Of a stretch of 64,000 nt of DNA, positions 52,618-62,350 are shown piece after piece (within the stretch, counting starts at the first letter, position 1; every line of letters starts with the position of its first letter). Source of the DNA: Streptomyces sp. BHT-5-2. GTDB taxonomy: Bacteria > Actinomycetota > Actinomycetes > Streptomycetales > Streptomycetaceae. Both the position numbers and the translations under genes were made by a program. The notes below the pieces were generated by a model. The model saw nothing but the letters and a program-made list of their open reading frames with translations, was not told where the DNA came from and searched no databases. The DNA is taken from positions 1,798,001-1,862,000 of the forward strand of contig NZ_CP081496.1 in the NCBI RefSeq assembly GCF_019774615.1. The letters are read 5' to 3'.

Positions 52618-53088
52618 TCAGCCGACGAGGCCGCTGACGTTCCGGACGATCATCCACACCGCGGCGATGCCGAGGACCACGGCATTGCCGCGGGCCGTCA
52701 GCTTCAGCGGACGGCGCCGCCCGCGCAGCCCGGCGGCCAGCCAGCGCACCAGCACGTACGCGAGCGCCGGGGCGCCGAGGACGAGCAGGACGGCGTTGTC
52801 GTGGAAGGCGGTGGCGACGTCGCCGTGCATCAGGTCGTACGCCATCCGCGTGCCGCCGCAGAAGGGGCAGAGCAGCCCGGTCAGCATCCGGAACGGGCAG
52901 GGGATCAGCAGCTGCCCGGAGCGGTGCGGGTCGGTGTGCCAGAGGTAGCCGGCGCCCAGCGCGCCGGTGCCGAGCGCGAGGGACGCCTGGCGCAGGGTGC
53001 GCCGGCGCACCGCCGCCGGACCGCCCGGCGGCACGGGTGCGCCGGGCGGCGTCGGGGTGGTGGTGCCCAGGGGCTCGTCGGGGTTCAC
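52618..53088 (-). CDS. DUF2752 membrane protein
   Basis: A 156-residue protein with the DUF2752 signature CPFRMLTGLLCPFCGGTRM (two CPxC-like Cys pairs; about 63-81) and two to three membrane helices. Function unknown. GTG at 53088 overlaps the stop of the upstream membrane protein gene (GTGA), so they are coupled. A Pro-rich N-terminus (TTTPTPPGAPVPPGG) precedes the first helix. Confidence 0.82.
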   Translation of the reverse strand: MNPDEPLGTTTPTPPGAPVPPGGPAAVRRRTLRQASLALGTGALGAGYLWHTDPHRSGQLLIPCPFRMLTGLLCPFCGGTRMAYDLMHGDVATAFHDNAVLLVLGAPALAYVLVRWLAAGLRGRRRPLKLTARGNAVVLGIAAVWMIVRNVSGLVG

Positions 53089-53666
53089 ACGCTCAGCGAC
53101 CTGGCGAAATTGACCTGGTTCAGGACGAACATGACCTGCTCGCGCGACTGCACGGGGATCATCGTGGAGTGGTGCCGGCCGCCGCTGCTCACCGTGACCT
53201 GTACGAAGCCGGTCGTGGTGCGCTCCTTCATCAGCAGGAAGAGCAGCCCCAGCAGGCAGAAGAAGAAAAAGATGATGGCGAGGACGACCGCGTGCGCGGG
53301 CATCCGCTCCTCCGTGCGCGACATGTCGGTGGCCGTCCAGACCGCGCCCCTGAGCGGCATCGCGCCGACCGGCGTCATGATCATGTCGCCGCTGACCGCG
53401 ATGTCGCCGAGCGACAGGGCCGTACCGGCGGCCTGCGGCTGCGGGGCCGGGAAGCCGGCGGGCGGAGGCGGCGGTGCGCCGGGCGCGAAGGCGGGCGGCG
53501 TCGGGGCGGCCTGCGGATAGCCGTAGCCGGGGTCTCCGGGGCGGCCGCCCTGCGGATAGCCGTAGCCGGCGTCGGCGGGCCCGCCGCTCTCCGGGGCGGA
53601 GTACGGGTTCTGGCCGGGCTGGCCGGGCGGCTGCTCCGGTGGCGGTCCGGGATAGTGGTTCGCCAT
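53085..53666 (-). CDS. Pro-rich membrane-anchored protein, unknown
   Basis: A 193-residue protein. Residues 1-80 are Pro/Gly/Tyr-rich with YGYPQ repeats (AGYGYPQGGRPGDPGYGYPQ), a folded middle (TALSLGDIAVSGDMIMTPVGAMPLRGAVWTATD), then one membrane helix (HAVVLAIIFFFFCLLGLLFLLM) and a small cytoplasmic or external tail. Coupled by a 4-base overlap to the DUF2752 gene. Role unknown. ATG at 53666 with GGGGAA upstream. Confidence 0.7.
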   Translation of the reverse strand: MANHYPGPPPEQPPGQPGQNPYSAPESGGPADAGYGYPQGGRPGDPGYGYPQAAPTPPAFAPGAPPPPPAGFPAPQPQAAGTALSLGDIAVSGDMIMTPVGAMPLRGAVWTATDMSRTEERMPAHAVVLAIIFFFFCLLGLLFLLMKERTTTGFVQVTVSSGGRHHSTMIPVQSREQVMFVLNQVNFARSLSV

Positions 53667-54144
53667 GGGTGTCGTTCCCCCCGAGAGTGCGTGACGTCGA
53701 CGGCTGCCGGTCCACCCCCGGTGGGCCGTGCCGCATCCATCCTGCCAGTCCGCTCACCGGCCGTATCAAGGCCATGACGGCAATCGGAGCCGGTCTGTGA
53801 CGGTCGCCGCACGAGCCGTGTCGGGCCGTCGCGGACGGGTGGGTGACGGGCGGTGACTCTGCGGGACCGGCGCCGGGCCGGGGCGGTCTGCCGGACGGTG
53901 GGGCGGAGCGGGAGCGCCGTGATCCATACGGGGGCCGTGGTGGGCCGCCGGGGAGCGGCCGGAGCGGTCGGGGCGGCGCGAAGGCATGTAGTCGGGTTAC
54001 CGTTCGAGTGGCGTTGCGGGGTTTTTCCGTTTGACACGGGGGCGGGAGGTACCGTCACACTCCGCAGCGTCAAGCGTCACCGCAGTGCACCCCGGGCGTC
54101 CGGCCCGGGAGCGTTCCCAGCGTCGACCGGAGAGAAGAGCGAAG
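53667..54144. promoter_or_regulatory. Region upstream of topA
   Basis: A 478-bp gap. TTGACA at 54031-54036 is a perfect -35. The only -10-like boxes are TACCGT at a 13-bp spacing and CACACT at 19 bp, so the spacing is unusual, in keeping with reports that the Streptomyces topA promoter is supercoiling-sensitive. No gene supported on either strand. Confidence 0.45.
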
Positions 54145-57030
54145 TTGTCCCCGACCAGCGAGACCGCAGAGGGCGGCGGCCGCCGACTCGTCATCGTCGA
54201 GTCGCCTGCCAAGGCGAAGACGATCAAGGGCTACCTCGGCCCCGGCTATGTGGTCGAGGCCAGCGTCGGGCACATCCGCGACCTCCCGAACGGTGCGGCC
54301 GAGGTTCCGGCGAAGTACAAGGGCGAGTCCTGGGCCCGCCTCGGCGTGAACGTCGACGCCGACTTCCAGCCGATCTACGTGGTCAACACCGACAAGAAGG
54401 ACCAGGTCAAGAAGCTCAAGGCGCTGCTTGCCGAGTCCGACGAACTCTTCCTCGCCACCGATGAGGACCGCGAGGGCGAAGCCATCGCGTGGCACCTCCA
54501 GGAGATCCTCAAGCCGAAGGTCCCGGTCCACCGGATGGTCTTCCACGAGATCACCAAGGACGCCATCCGCGAGGCCGTCGCCAACCCCCGCGACCTCAAC
54601 CAGAAGCTGGTCGACGCCCAGGAGACCCGCCGGATCCTCGACCGCCTCTACGGCTACGAGGTCTCCCCGGTGCTGTGGAAGAAGGTCATGCCCCGGCTGT
54701 CCGCCGGCCGGGTGCAGTCGGTGGCGACCCGTCTCGTCGTCGAGCGGGAGCGCGAGCGCATCGCCTTCCGCTCCGCCGAGTACTGGGACCTGACCGGCAC
54801 GTTCTCCACCGGCCGGGCCGGTGACGCCAGCGACCCGTCGACGCTGACCGCCCGGCTGACGACGGTCGACGGCCGCCGGGTCGCGCAGGGCCGGGACTTC
54901 GGCCCCAACGGGCAGCTGAAGGATCAAGAGGGGAGCGAAGCGACTTCCGGCAAGGGTGGTGGGCGACGGGCGGGCGTCCTCCACCTGGACGAGGCGAACG
55001 CGCGGGCGCTGGCCGCCGCCCTGGAGCAGACCTCGTTCTCGGTCCGCTCGGTCGAGTCCAAGCCGTACCGCCGCTCGCCGTACGCGCCGTTCCGGACGAC
55101 CACCCTCCAGCAGGAGGCCAGCCGCAAGCTCGGCTTCGGCGCCAAGGCCACCATGCAGGTCGCGCAGAAGCTGTACGAGAACGGCTTCATCACCTATATG
55201 CGTACGGACTCCACCACGCTCTCGGACACCGCGGTCGCCGCGGCCCGGGCGCAGGTGACGCAGCTGTACGGCGCCGGGTACCTCCCCGAGAAGCCGCGCA
55301 CGTACGCCGGCAAGGTCAAGAACGCGCAGGAGGCGCACGAGGCGATCCGCCCCTCCGGCGACCGCTTCCGCACGCCCGCCGAGACCGGGCTGACCGGCGA
55401 CCAGTTCCGGCTCTACGAGCTGATCTGGAAGCGGACCGTCGCCTCCCAGATGAAGGACGCGACCGGCAACTCCGTCACCGTCAAGATCGGCGGGCAGGCC
55501 GCGGACGGCCGGGACACCGAGTTCAGCGCGTCCGGCAAGACCATCACCTTCCACGGCTTCCTCAAGGCGTACGTCGAGGGCGCCGACGACCCGAACGCCG
55601 AGCTGGACGACCGTGAGCGGCGGCTGCCGCAGGTCGCCGAGGGCGACGCGCTGGCCGCCCGGGAGATCACCGCCGACGGCCACGCCACCAAGCCGCCCGC
55701 CCGCTACACCGAGGCCACGCTGGTCAAGGAGCTGGAGGAGCGGGAGATCGGCCGCCCGTCGACGTACGCGTCGATCATCGGCACGATCCTGGACCGCGGT
55801 TACGTCTTCAAGAAGGGGACGGCGCTGGTGCCGTCGTTCCTCTCCTTCGCGGTGGTCAACCTCCTGGAGAAGCACTTCGGCCGGCTGGTCGACTACGACT
55901 TCACCGCCAAGATGGAGGACGACCTCGACCGCATCGCCCGCGGCGAGGCGCAGGCCGTGCCGTGGCTGCGGCGCTTCTACTTCGGCGAGGGCGCAGGCGC
56001 CGGCGAGGGCGGTGCGGCGGACGCCGGGAACGGCGACGGCGACCATCTCGGCGGCCTGAAGGAGCTGGTCACGGACCTGGGCGCGATCGACGCCCGGGAG
56101 ATCTCGTCGTTCCCGGTGGGCAGCGGCATCACGCTGCGGGTCGGCCGCTACGGCCCGTACGTCGAGCGCGGCGAGAAGGACGAGGAGGGCCACCAGCGGG
56201 CCGACGTCCCGGACGACCTGGCGCCCGACGAGCTGACGGTGGAGTACGCCGAGGAGCTGCTGGCCAAGCCGAGCGGCGACTACGAGCTGGGCATGGACCC
56301 GCAGAGCGGGCACCAGATCGTGGCGAAGGACGGCCGCTACGGCCCCTACGTCACCGAGGTGCTGCCCGAGGGCACCCCGAAGACCGGCAAGAACGCGGTC
56401 AAGCCGCGCACCGCCTCGCTCTTCAAGTCGATGTCCCTGGACACCGTGACCCTGGCGGACGCGCTCAAGCTGATGTCGCTGCCGCGGGTCGTCGGCGCCG
56501 ACGCCGAGGGCGTGGAGATCACCGCACAGAACGGCCGTTACGGCCCGTACCTGAAGAAGGGCACCGACTCGCGTTCCCTGGAGCGCGAGGAGCAGCTCTT
56601 CACGATCACCCTCGACGAGGCGCTGGCGATCTACGCGCAGCCCAAGCAGCGCGGCCGGGCCGCCGCCAAGCCGCCGCTGAAGGAGCTGGGCACGGACCCG
56701 GTGAGCGGCAAGCCGGTGGTGGTCAAGGACGGCCGGTTCGGCGCGTACGTCACCGACGGCGAGACCAACGCGACGCTGCGGCGGGACGACGACGTCGAGA
56801 CGATCACGCCCGAGCGCGGTTACGAGCTGCTGGCGGAGAAGCGCGCCAAGGGGCCGGCGAAGAAGACCGCCAAGAAGGCGCCGGCCAAGAAGACGGCCGC
56901 GAAGAAGACCGCGGCGAAGAAGACCGCCGCCAAGAAGACCGCGGCGAAGAAGACGGCGGCCAAGAAGACCACCGCGAAGAAGGCCGCGGCGACCGCGGCG
57001 AAGAAGACCGCGGCCCCGGCCGAGGACTGA
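54145..57030 (+). CDS. topA: DNA topoisomerase I
   Basis: A 961-residue type IA topoisomerase. Toprim VIVESPAKAKTI and the DxDxE motif ATDEDREGE (Asp106, Asp108, Glu110), catalytic Tyr351 in ITYMRTDSTTLS, and C-terminal YGPYV repeats. The last about 60 residues are a Lys/Ala-rich tail (AKKTAAKKTAAKK). An insertion of about 20 residues at 260-279 (DQEGSEATSGKGGGRRAGV) is absent from the S. coelicolor sequence I recall. TTG at 54145 is chosen from homology (MSPTSETA start) and GGAGAGAAG upstream. Relaxes negative supercoils. Confidence 0.95.
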   Translation: MSPTSETAEGGGRRLVIVESPAKAKTIKGYLGPGYVVEASVGHIRDLPNGAAEVPAKYKGESWARLGVNVDADFQPIYVVNTDKKDQVKKLKALLAESDELFLATDEDREGEAIAWHLQEILKPKVPVHRMVFHEITKDAIREAVANPRDLNQKLVDAQETRRILDRLYGYEVSPVLWKKVMPRLSAGRVQSVATRLVVERERERIAFRSAEYWDLTGTFSTGRAGDASDPSTLTARLTTVDGRRVAQGRDFGPNGQLKDQEGSEATSGKGGGRRAGVLHLDEANARALAAALEQTSFSVRSVESKPYRRSPYAPFRTTTLQQEASRKLGFGAKATMQVAQKLYENGFITYMRTDSTTLSDTAVAAARAQVTQLYGAGYLPEKPRTYAGKVKNAQEAHEAIRPSGDRFRTPAETGLTGDQFRLYELIWKRTVASQMKDATGNSVTVKIGGQAADGRDTEFSASGKTITFHGFLKAYVEGADDPNAELDDRERRLPQVAEGDALAAREITADGHATKPPARYTEATLVKELEEREIGRPSTYASIIGTILDRGYVFKKGTALVPSFLSFAVVNLLEKHFGRLVDYDFTAKMEDDLDRIARGEAQAVPWLRRFYFGEGAGAGEGGAADAGNGDGDHLGGLKELVTDLGAIDAREISSFPVGSGITLRVGRYGPYVERGEKDEEGHQRADVPDDLAPDELTVEYAEELLAKPSGDYELGMDPQSGHQIVAKDGRYGPYVTEVLPEGTPKTGKNAVKPRTASLFKSMSLDTVTLADALKLMSLPRVVGADAEGVEITAQNGRYGPYLKKGTDSRSLEREEQLFTITLDEALAIYAQPKQRGRAAAKPPLKELGTDPVSGKPVVVKDGRFGAYVTDGETNATLRRDDDVETITPERGYELLAEKRAKGPAKKTAKKAPAKKTAAKKTAAKKTAAKKTAAKKTAAKKTTAKKAAATAAKKTAAPAED

Positions 57031-57184
57031 GCTGCCCGGACCGTGCCTGCCCGGCGCGGTCGGGCGCGGCACAAGGGCGGGCCGGCGGACACCCTCCGCC
57101 GGCCCGCCCTTTCGCGCTCCCGGTGGCCGCCCGTTTGTTCGGGCAGGCGCCCGGTGGAGTGTTCCGTCCCGATAGGCTGGCGAG

Positions 57185-60100
57185 ATGACGCGTGCCGAGC
57201 AGCCAACGGTCGTGACCCCCACATCAGACGCCCTCGCAGCCGATTCCCGCGAGCGCGCCGTACGTGCCCTGCTCCGCTTCCCCCCACTGAAGCGGTTGTG
57301 GAGCGCCCAGTTCGTCGGGGGTGTCGGCGATGCCCTGTCCTTGCTTGTCCTGGTGGTCCTCGCCCTCCAGGCGGCGCTCTACGTACCGCTGGGCGGCCAG
57401 GCCGCGTTCGGCGGCGGGTATCGGGGTGCCGCCCTCGCGGTGACCGCCGTCTTCGGCGTGCGGATGCTGGCGACCCTGCTGTTCGGCGCCGTCCTGCTCG
57501 GCCCGCTGTCCGCGCTCACCTCCCCCGCTGCCAAACGCGCGGGGGGACCCCCATCGGACGGACCGCTGGACCGCCGCTGGACGATGATCGCCGCGGACGG
57601 TCTGCGGCTCGCGCTGCTGGTCGTCGCCCCCCTGTGGATCGACTGGACGCCGACCAGCGCGCTGGCCTGGCTGCTGGTGACGGTCTTCGTCAGCGGCGTC
57701 GCCGAGCGTTTCTGGACGGTGGCCCGGGAGAGCGCCGCGCCGGCCCTGCTGCCCGCGCCGCCCCCGGAGGGCGCCGCCGTCCGGCCGCTGCCCGACAACA
57801 TGGACGCGCTGCGCCGGCTGTCGCTGCGCACCGGCTTCGTCGCGCTGCCGATCGCGGCCGCCGCCCTGCTGGTGTGCGCCCTGGTCGGGCGGCTGCTGGG
57901 GACCGGCGTGGAGTGGTTCCACGTGCACCAGGTGGCCCTGGGCTCGTACGTCGCGGCCGGACTGTTCGCCGCGTCGGTCTCGATCCTCTACTTCATCGAG
58001 CTGCCCGACGGGGCCACGCCGCGGCCGCGCTCCCCCCTGGAGGGCCTGCGCCGGCCGAGGTCCGCCTCGGCGACGGCCAAGACGGGTGGCGCGCCCGAGC
58101 GGGGCCGCACCGGGGCGATCCCGCTGCTGGTGGCGGCCTGCGCGGCGGTGGCCGCCGCGATCGCCGCGGCCGCCGCGGTCTCCGTCCTGCACGCCGCCGA
58201 CCTGGGCGCCGGGCCGGCCGGCTACGGGCTGCTGGTGCTCGCGCTGACCGGCGGCACGGCCGTCGGCATCCGTGGCGCACGCAGGGTGCTGCCCGGCTTC
58301 TCGCGGCGCCGGCTGCTGTCCATGGCGGTCGCCGCCACCGGTCTGCTGCTGCTGGCCATGGGGCTGGTGCCGGACACCACCTCGGTGCTGGTGCTCGCGC
58401 TGCTGGCCGGCGTCGCCGCCGGTGTCGCCGCCAACACGGGCCACGTGCTGCTGGACCAGGAGACCGAGCCGGCCCGCATCGCGCGGACGACCGAGCACCT
58501 CCAGGCCGTCGTCCGGCTCTCCATCGGGCTGGCCGCCATCGTCGCGCCCCTTCTGGCCGGGGTCATCGGCCGGCACGAGATCGGCAGCGGCGCCTTCGTC
58601 TTCGCGCACGGCGGCGCCGCGTTCACGCTGATGCTGGTCGGCGCGCTGCTGCTGCCGGTCGCCGCCTGGGTGCTGGGCCGGACCGACGACCGGCAGGGCG
58701 TCCCGTTCCGGCACGACCTGCGGGAGGCGGTGCGCGGCGGCGACCCGGCGCAGGCCACCGCGGCCACCGGTTTCTTCATCGCCCTGGAGGGCGGCGACGG
58801 GGCCGGGAAGTCCACCCAGGTCGAGGCCCTCGCGGAGTGGATCCGCGGCAAGGGCCACGAGGTCGTGGTGACCCGGGAGCCGGGCGCCACCGCCATCGGC
58901 AAGCGGCTGCGCTCGATCATCCTGGACGTGTCCACGTCCGGGCTCTCGGACCGCGCCGAGGCGCTGATGTTCGCCGCCGACCGCGCCGAGCACGTCGACA
59001 GCGTCGTCCGGCCGGCGCTGGACCGCGGCGCGGTGGTGATCACCGACCGCTACATCGACTCGTCGGTGGCCTACCAGGGCGCCGGCCGGAACCTCGCGCC
59101 CACCGAGATCGCCCGGATCAACCGCTGGGCGACCGGCGGCCTGGTCCCGAACCTGACCGTCCTGCTGGACATCGCCCCGGACGCGGCCCGCGAGCGCTTC
59201 ACCGAGGCGCCGGACCGTATGGAGTCCGAGCCGGCCGAGTTCCACGAGCGGGTGCGCAACGGCTTCCTCACCCTGGCCGCCGCCGACCCCGCGCGCTATC
59301 TGGTCGTCGACGCGGCCCAGGACCCGGAGGACGTCACCACCGTCCTCCGCCACCGGCTCGACCAGGTCCTCCCGCTCTCCGAGGCCGAGATCAAGGCCCG
59401 GGACGAGGCCCGTAAGGCGGCCGAGGAGGAGGCCCGCCGCCAGGCCGAGGAGGAGGCCGCGCGCAAGGCGGAGGAGGAGCGCCTGGAGCGCGAGCGCCAG
59501 GCGCAGCTCGCCAAGCTGCGCGCCGAGGAAGAGGAGCGCAAGCGGCGGGAGGCCGAAGAGGCCAGGGCGCGTGAGGCCGCCCGCCAGGCCGAGGAGGCCC
59601 GTAAGCGCGCCGAGGAGGCCCGCCAGGCCGCCGAGGAGGAGCGCAAGCGGCGCGAGGCGGAGGAGAAGGCCCGCCTGGCCGAGCAGGAGCGGCTGCGCAA
59701 GGAGCACGAGGAGCAGGCGCGGCTGCGCCGGGAGGCCGAGGAGCGCCGCCTGGAGAAGCAGCGCAAGGCCGAGGAGGCGCTGCTGCGCGCCGAGCAGGCC
59801 CGGATCGCGGCGGCCGAGGCGGCGGCCGCGGCCGAGGCGAAGGCCAAGGCGGCGGCCGCGGAGTCGGCCGAGGCGCCGACGGCCGAGACGGATGTGACGC
59901 AGCTGCGGAAGCGGATGGCGGTGGAGGACGGCTCGGAGGCGGGGACCCGGAGCGCGACGGGGGCCGATGGCGGCTCCGGTTCCTCCGGCTCGTCGGGTGG
60001 GGCCGGTGCTTCCGGCTCGTCCGGTTCCTCCGGTGGGGCCGGTGCTTCCGGTTCCGGTTCCGCCGGTTCCGGCGCCGACCCGGACAGCGAGCGGACGGCG

Positions 60101-60550
60101 GCGCTGCCGCGGCCCGAGCCGCGGGACGCGCACGGCCCGGCGGACGAGACGGCGGTGCTGCCCGTACGGGACGGCGCCCGGGACGCCCGCCGGGGAGGCG
60201 GCGCGGACTCCGAGGAGACCGCCGTGCTGCCGCCCGTCCGGGAGGACGATCCGGCGGACCGGGTGCCGCCGTGGATGTTCGCCCAGGAGAACGGCGCGGC
60301 CGCCGGCTCCGCCGCGGACGCCGGAGCGGCCGAGGGCGGCGCCGAGCGGACCCGCGAACTCCCGCAGATCGACCCGGAGACCGGCCGCCCGGCGGAGCCC
60401 CCGCGGCGCGGCCGCCCCCGCCCCGAGTGGGCGGAGGAGACCCCGTTGGACGACCTGCCGTCCCTCGCCGACGAACTGCTCGGCCCGCGCGGGGACGACG
60501 CCGACCACGACACGGGCGGGAACGGCCGCCGCCGGGGCCGACGCGGCTGA
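57185..60550 (+). CDS. tmk: MFS-like membrane domain fused to thymidylate kinase
   Basis: A 1121-residue fusion. Residues about 1-500 have about 10 membrane helices of MFS type. A complete dTMP kinase follows at about 525-730, with P-loop GGDGAGKST (536-544), TREPGAT and DRYIDSSVAYQG; the Glu-Pro-Gly DRY/lid pattern is intact. Then a Glu/Arg/Ala coiled coil (about 733-896), a Gly/Ser-rich linker (about 931-965) and acidic segments with TAALP, TAVLP, TAVLP and TRELP. Fusion is known in Streptomyces (SCO3542). TAGGCT (57173-57178) ends six nt before the ATG: leaderless. Confidence 0.9.
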   Translation: MTRAEQPTVVTPTSDALAADSRERAVRALLRFPPLKRLWSAQFVGGVGDALSLLVLVVLALQAALYVPLGGQAAFGGGYRGAALAVTAVFGVRMLATLLFGAVLLGPLSALTSPAAKRAGGPPSDGPLDRRWTMIAADGLRLALLVVAPLWIDWTPTSALAWLLVTVFVSGVAERFWTVARESAAPALLPAPPPEGAAVRPLPDNMDALRRLSLRTGFVALPIAAAALLVCALVGRLLGTGVEWFHVHQVALGSYVAAGLFAASVSILYFIELPDGATPRPRSPLEGLRRPRSASATAKTGGAPERGRTGAIPLLVAACAAVAAAIAAAAAVSVLHAADLGAGPAGYGLLVLALTGGTAVGIRGARRVLPGFSRRRLLSMAVAATGLLLLAMGLVPDTTSVLVLALLAGVAAGVAANTGHVLLDQETEPARIARTTEHLQAVVRLSIGLAAIVAPLLAGVIGRHEIGSGAFVFAHGGAAFTLMLVGALLLPVAAWVLGRTDDRQGVPFRHDLREAVRGGDPAQATAATGFFIALEGGDGAGKSTQVEALAEWIRGKGHEVVVTREPGATAIGKRLRSIILDVSTSGLSDRAEALMFAADRAEHVDSVVRPALDRGAVVITDRYIDSSVAYQGAGRNLAPTEIARINRWATGGLVPNLTVLLDIAPDAARERFTEAPDRMESEPAEFHERVRNGFLTLAAADPARYLVVDAAQDPEDVTTVLRHRLDQVLPLSEAEIKARDEARKAAEEEARRQAEEEAARKAEEERLERERQAQLAKLRAEEEERKRREAEEARAREAARQAEEARKRAEEARQAAEEERKRREAEEKARLAEQERLRKEHEEQARLRREAEERRLEKQRKAEEALLRAEQARIAAAEAAAAAEAKAKAAAAESAEAPTAETDVTQLRKRMAVEDGSEAGTRSATGADGGSGSSGSSGGAGASGSSGSSGGAGASGSGSAGSGADPDSERTAALPRPEPRDAHGPADETAVLPVRDGARDARRGGGADSEETAVLPPVREDDPADRVPPWMFAQENGAAAGSAADAGAAEGGAERTRELPQIDPETGRPAEPPRRGRPRPEWAEETPLDDLPSLADELLGPRGDDADHDTGGNGRRRGRRG

Positions 60551-60640
60551 CGGGTCCGGACCCGGGGCGAACGGCCGTGGCCGCAGCAACTCGCGCTGCG
60601 GCCACGGCCGTTCGTGCGTCCACCCCCGGCGCGGGACGGA

Positions 60641-60663
60641 TTGTCGGTGGGTTGCACCACAAT
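60641..60663 (+). promoter_or_regulatory. PafBC-type promoter upstream of holB
   Basis: TTGTCGGTG (60641-60649), 8 bp, then CACAAT (60658-60663). Matches the LexA-independent DNA-damage promoter consensus, about 200 bp upstream of the holB start. Confidence 0.55.
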
Positions 60664-60866
60664 GGGTAGGGCACGGGGCGTCACGGGCAGGTGCGGCGGA
60701 CGGGCGTGCCGGACGGGCGTGACCGACGCGTCCGGGCCGACCGACCGACCCGCCCCGCCGCGGCACGGTCCGTGCGGCCGAGCGGCGACCGAGCAGTACC
60801 CGCGCGGGGCGCGCCCCAGGGCGCCCGCCGCGCACCACACGCGGAACGGACAGGACGGCAGCAGCG

Positions 60867-62108
60867 ATGGCGGTATGGGACGACGTGGTCGGCCAGGAGC
60901 GGGTGACGGCGCAGCTCGCCGCGGCCGCACGCGACGCGGACGCCATCGTGGCCGCCGGGACCGCGGCCCACGAGGCGTCGTCCGGCGAGCCGGGGGCCGC
61001 GGCGGAGCGGACCGGCTCCCAGATGACGCACGCCTGGCTGTTCACGGGCCCGCCCGGATCCGGCCGGGCCGCCGCCGCCCGCGCCTTCGCCGCCGCCCTC
61101 CAGTGCGTCAGCCCGGACCGCGCCCTCGGGGGCGCCCCCGGTTGCGGCTTCTGCGACGGCTGCCACACCACCCTCGTCGGTACCCACGCCGACGTCGAGA
61201 TCGTCCGCACGGACCTGCTCTCCATCGGCGTCAAGGAGACCCGCGACCTGGTCCGCCGGGCCTCGCTCTCCCCGGCCGGCGGCCGCTGGCAGGTGATCGT
61301 CCTGGAGGACGCCGACCGCCTCACCGAGGGCGCGGGCAACGTCCTGCTCAAGGCCGTCGAGGAGCCCGCCCCCCGCACGGTCTGGCTCCTCTGCGCCCCC
61401 TCCATCGAGGACGTCCTCCCCACCATCCGCTCCCGCTGCCGTCACCTCTCGCTGCGCACGCCCCCGGTCGGCGCGGTCGCCGACGTCCTCGTCCGCCGCG
61501 ACGGCATCGATCCGGAGGCCGCCGCCCGCGCCGCCCGCGCCACCCAGGGGCACATCGACCGGGCCCGCCGGCTCGCCACCGACGAGCGGGCCCGGGCCCG
61601 CCGGGCGGCCGTCCTGAAGCTCCCGCTCCGCGTCGACGACATCGGCGGCTGCCTCAAGGCCGCACAGGAGCTGATCGACGCCGCCGGCGAGGACGCCAAG
61701 CAGGTCGCCGAGGAGGTCGACGCCAAGGAGACCGAGGAGCTGCGCGCCGCACTCGGCGCCGCGGCCGGCACCGGGGGCCGGCTGCCCCGCGGCACCGCGG
61801 GCGCCATGAAGGAGCTCCAGGACAGGCAGAAGCGCCGCGCCACCCGCACCCAGCGCGACAGCCTCGACCTCGCGCTGGTCGACCTCACCGCCTTCTACCG
61901 CGACGTCCTCGCCCTCCAGATGGGTGCCACCGTCCCGCTCGCCAACGACGAGGTCGGCGACGGCCTCCGGCGCATCGCCGGCAATTCGACCCCCGAGCGC
62001 ACCCTGCGCCGCATAGAAGCGGTGATCGCCTGCCGGGCGGCCCTGGAGCGCAATGTCGCGCCGCTGCTCGCCGTCGAGGCCATGACGGTCGCGCTCCGGG
62101 CGGGCTGA
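60867..62108 (+). CDS. holB: DNA polymerase III delta prime subunit
   Basis: A 413-residue clamp-loader subunit. VVGQERVTAQL, a degenerate P-loop GPPGSGRAAAARAFA (Lys replaced by Arg, as delta prime does not hydrolyse ATP), a zinc-binding stretch with CVSPDRALGGAPGCGFCDGC, VIVLEDADRLTEGAGNVLLKAVEEP (DEAD-like) and the SRC motif IRSRCRHLSL. Loads the beta clamp in the gamma complex. ATG 60867. A PafBC-type promoter motif lies about 200 bp upstream. Confidence 0.9.
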   Translation: MAVWDDVVGQERVTAQLAAAARDADAIVAAGTAAHEASSGEPGAAAERTGSQMTHAWLFTGPPGSGRAAAARAFAAALQCVSPDRALGGAPGCGFCDGCHTTLVGTHADVEIVRTDLLSIGVKETRDLVRRASLSPAGGRWQVIVLEDADRLTEGAGNVLLKAVEEPAPRTVWLLCAPSIEDVLPTIRSRCRHLSLRTPPVGAVADVLVRRDGIDPEAAARAARATQGHIDRARRLATDERARARRAAVLKLPLRVDDIGGCLKAAQELIDAAGEDAKQVAEEVDAKETEELRAALGAAAGTGGRLPRGTAGAMKELQDRQKRRATRTQRDSLDLALVDLTAFYRDVLALQMGATVPLANDEVGDGLRRIAGNSTPERTLRRIEAVIACRAALERNVAPLLAVEAMTVALRAG

Positions 62109-62350
62109 GGGCCCCACCGTCGGCTCACCACCCGCCTGACCACCGCGCACGGATCGTTGATCTATGGATACGCTCCGTAGGTGACCCGGAAAATCCGTAG
62201 GTGGTCCGGCAGGAGTCGGGACGCCGGGAGCCGGAAGCCGGGAGCGCACCGCCGAGGAGCACACCGCACCGAGGAGCCACCGCCGCCAGGAACGCCACAC
62301 AGGCCACCACCGGGAAGACCCCCACCTGGGACCGACACCAAGGGACCGCC

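Noticed and set aside
54070..57222. Minus-strand open frame antisense to topA
   Set aside because: Full TopA motifs on the plus strand; the antisense frame is Leu/Arg/Gly-rich with no family match.
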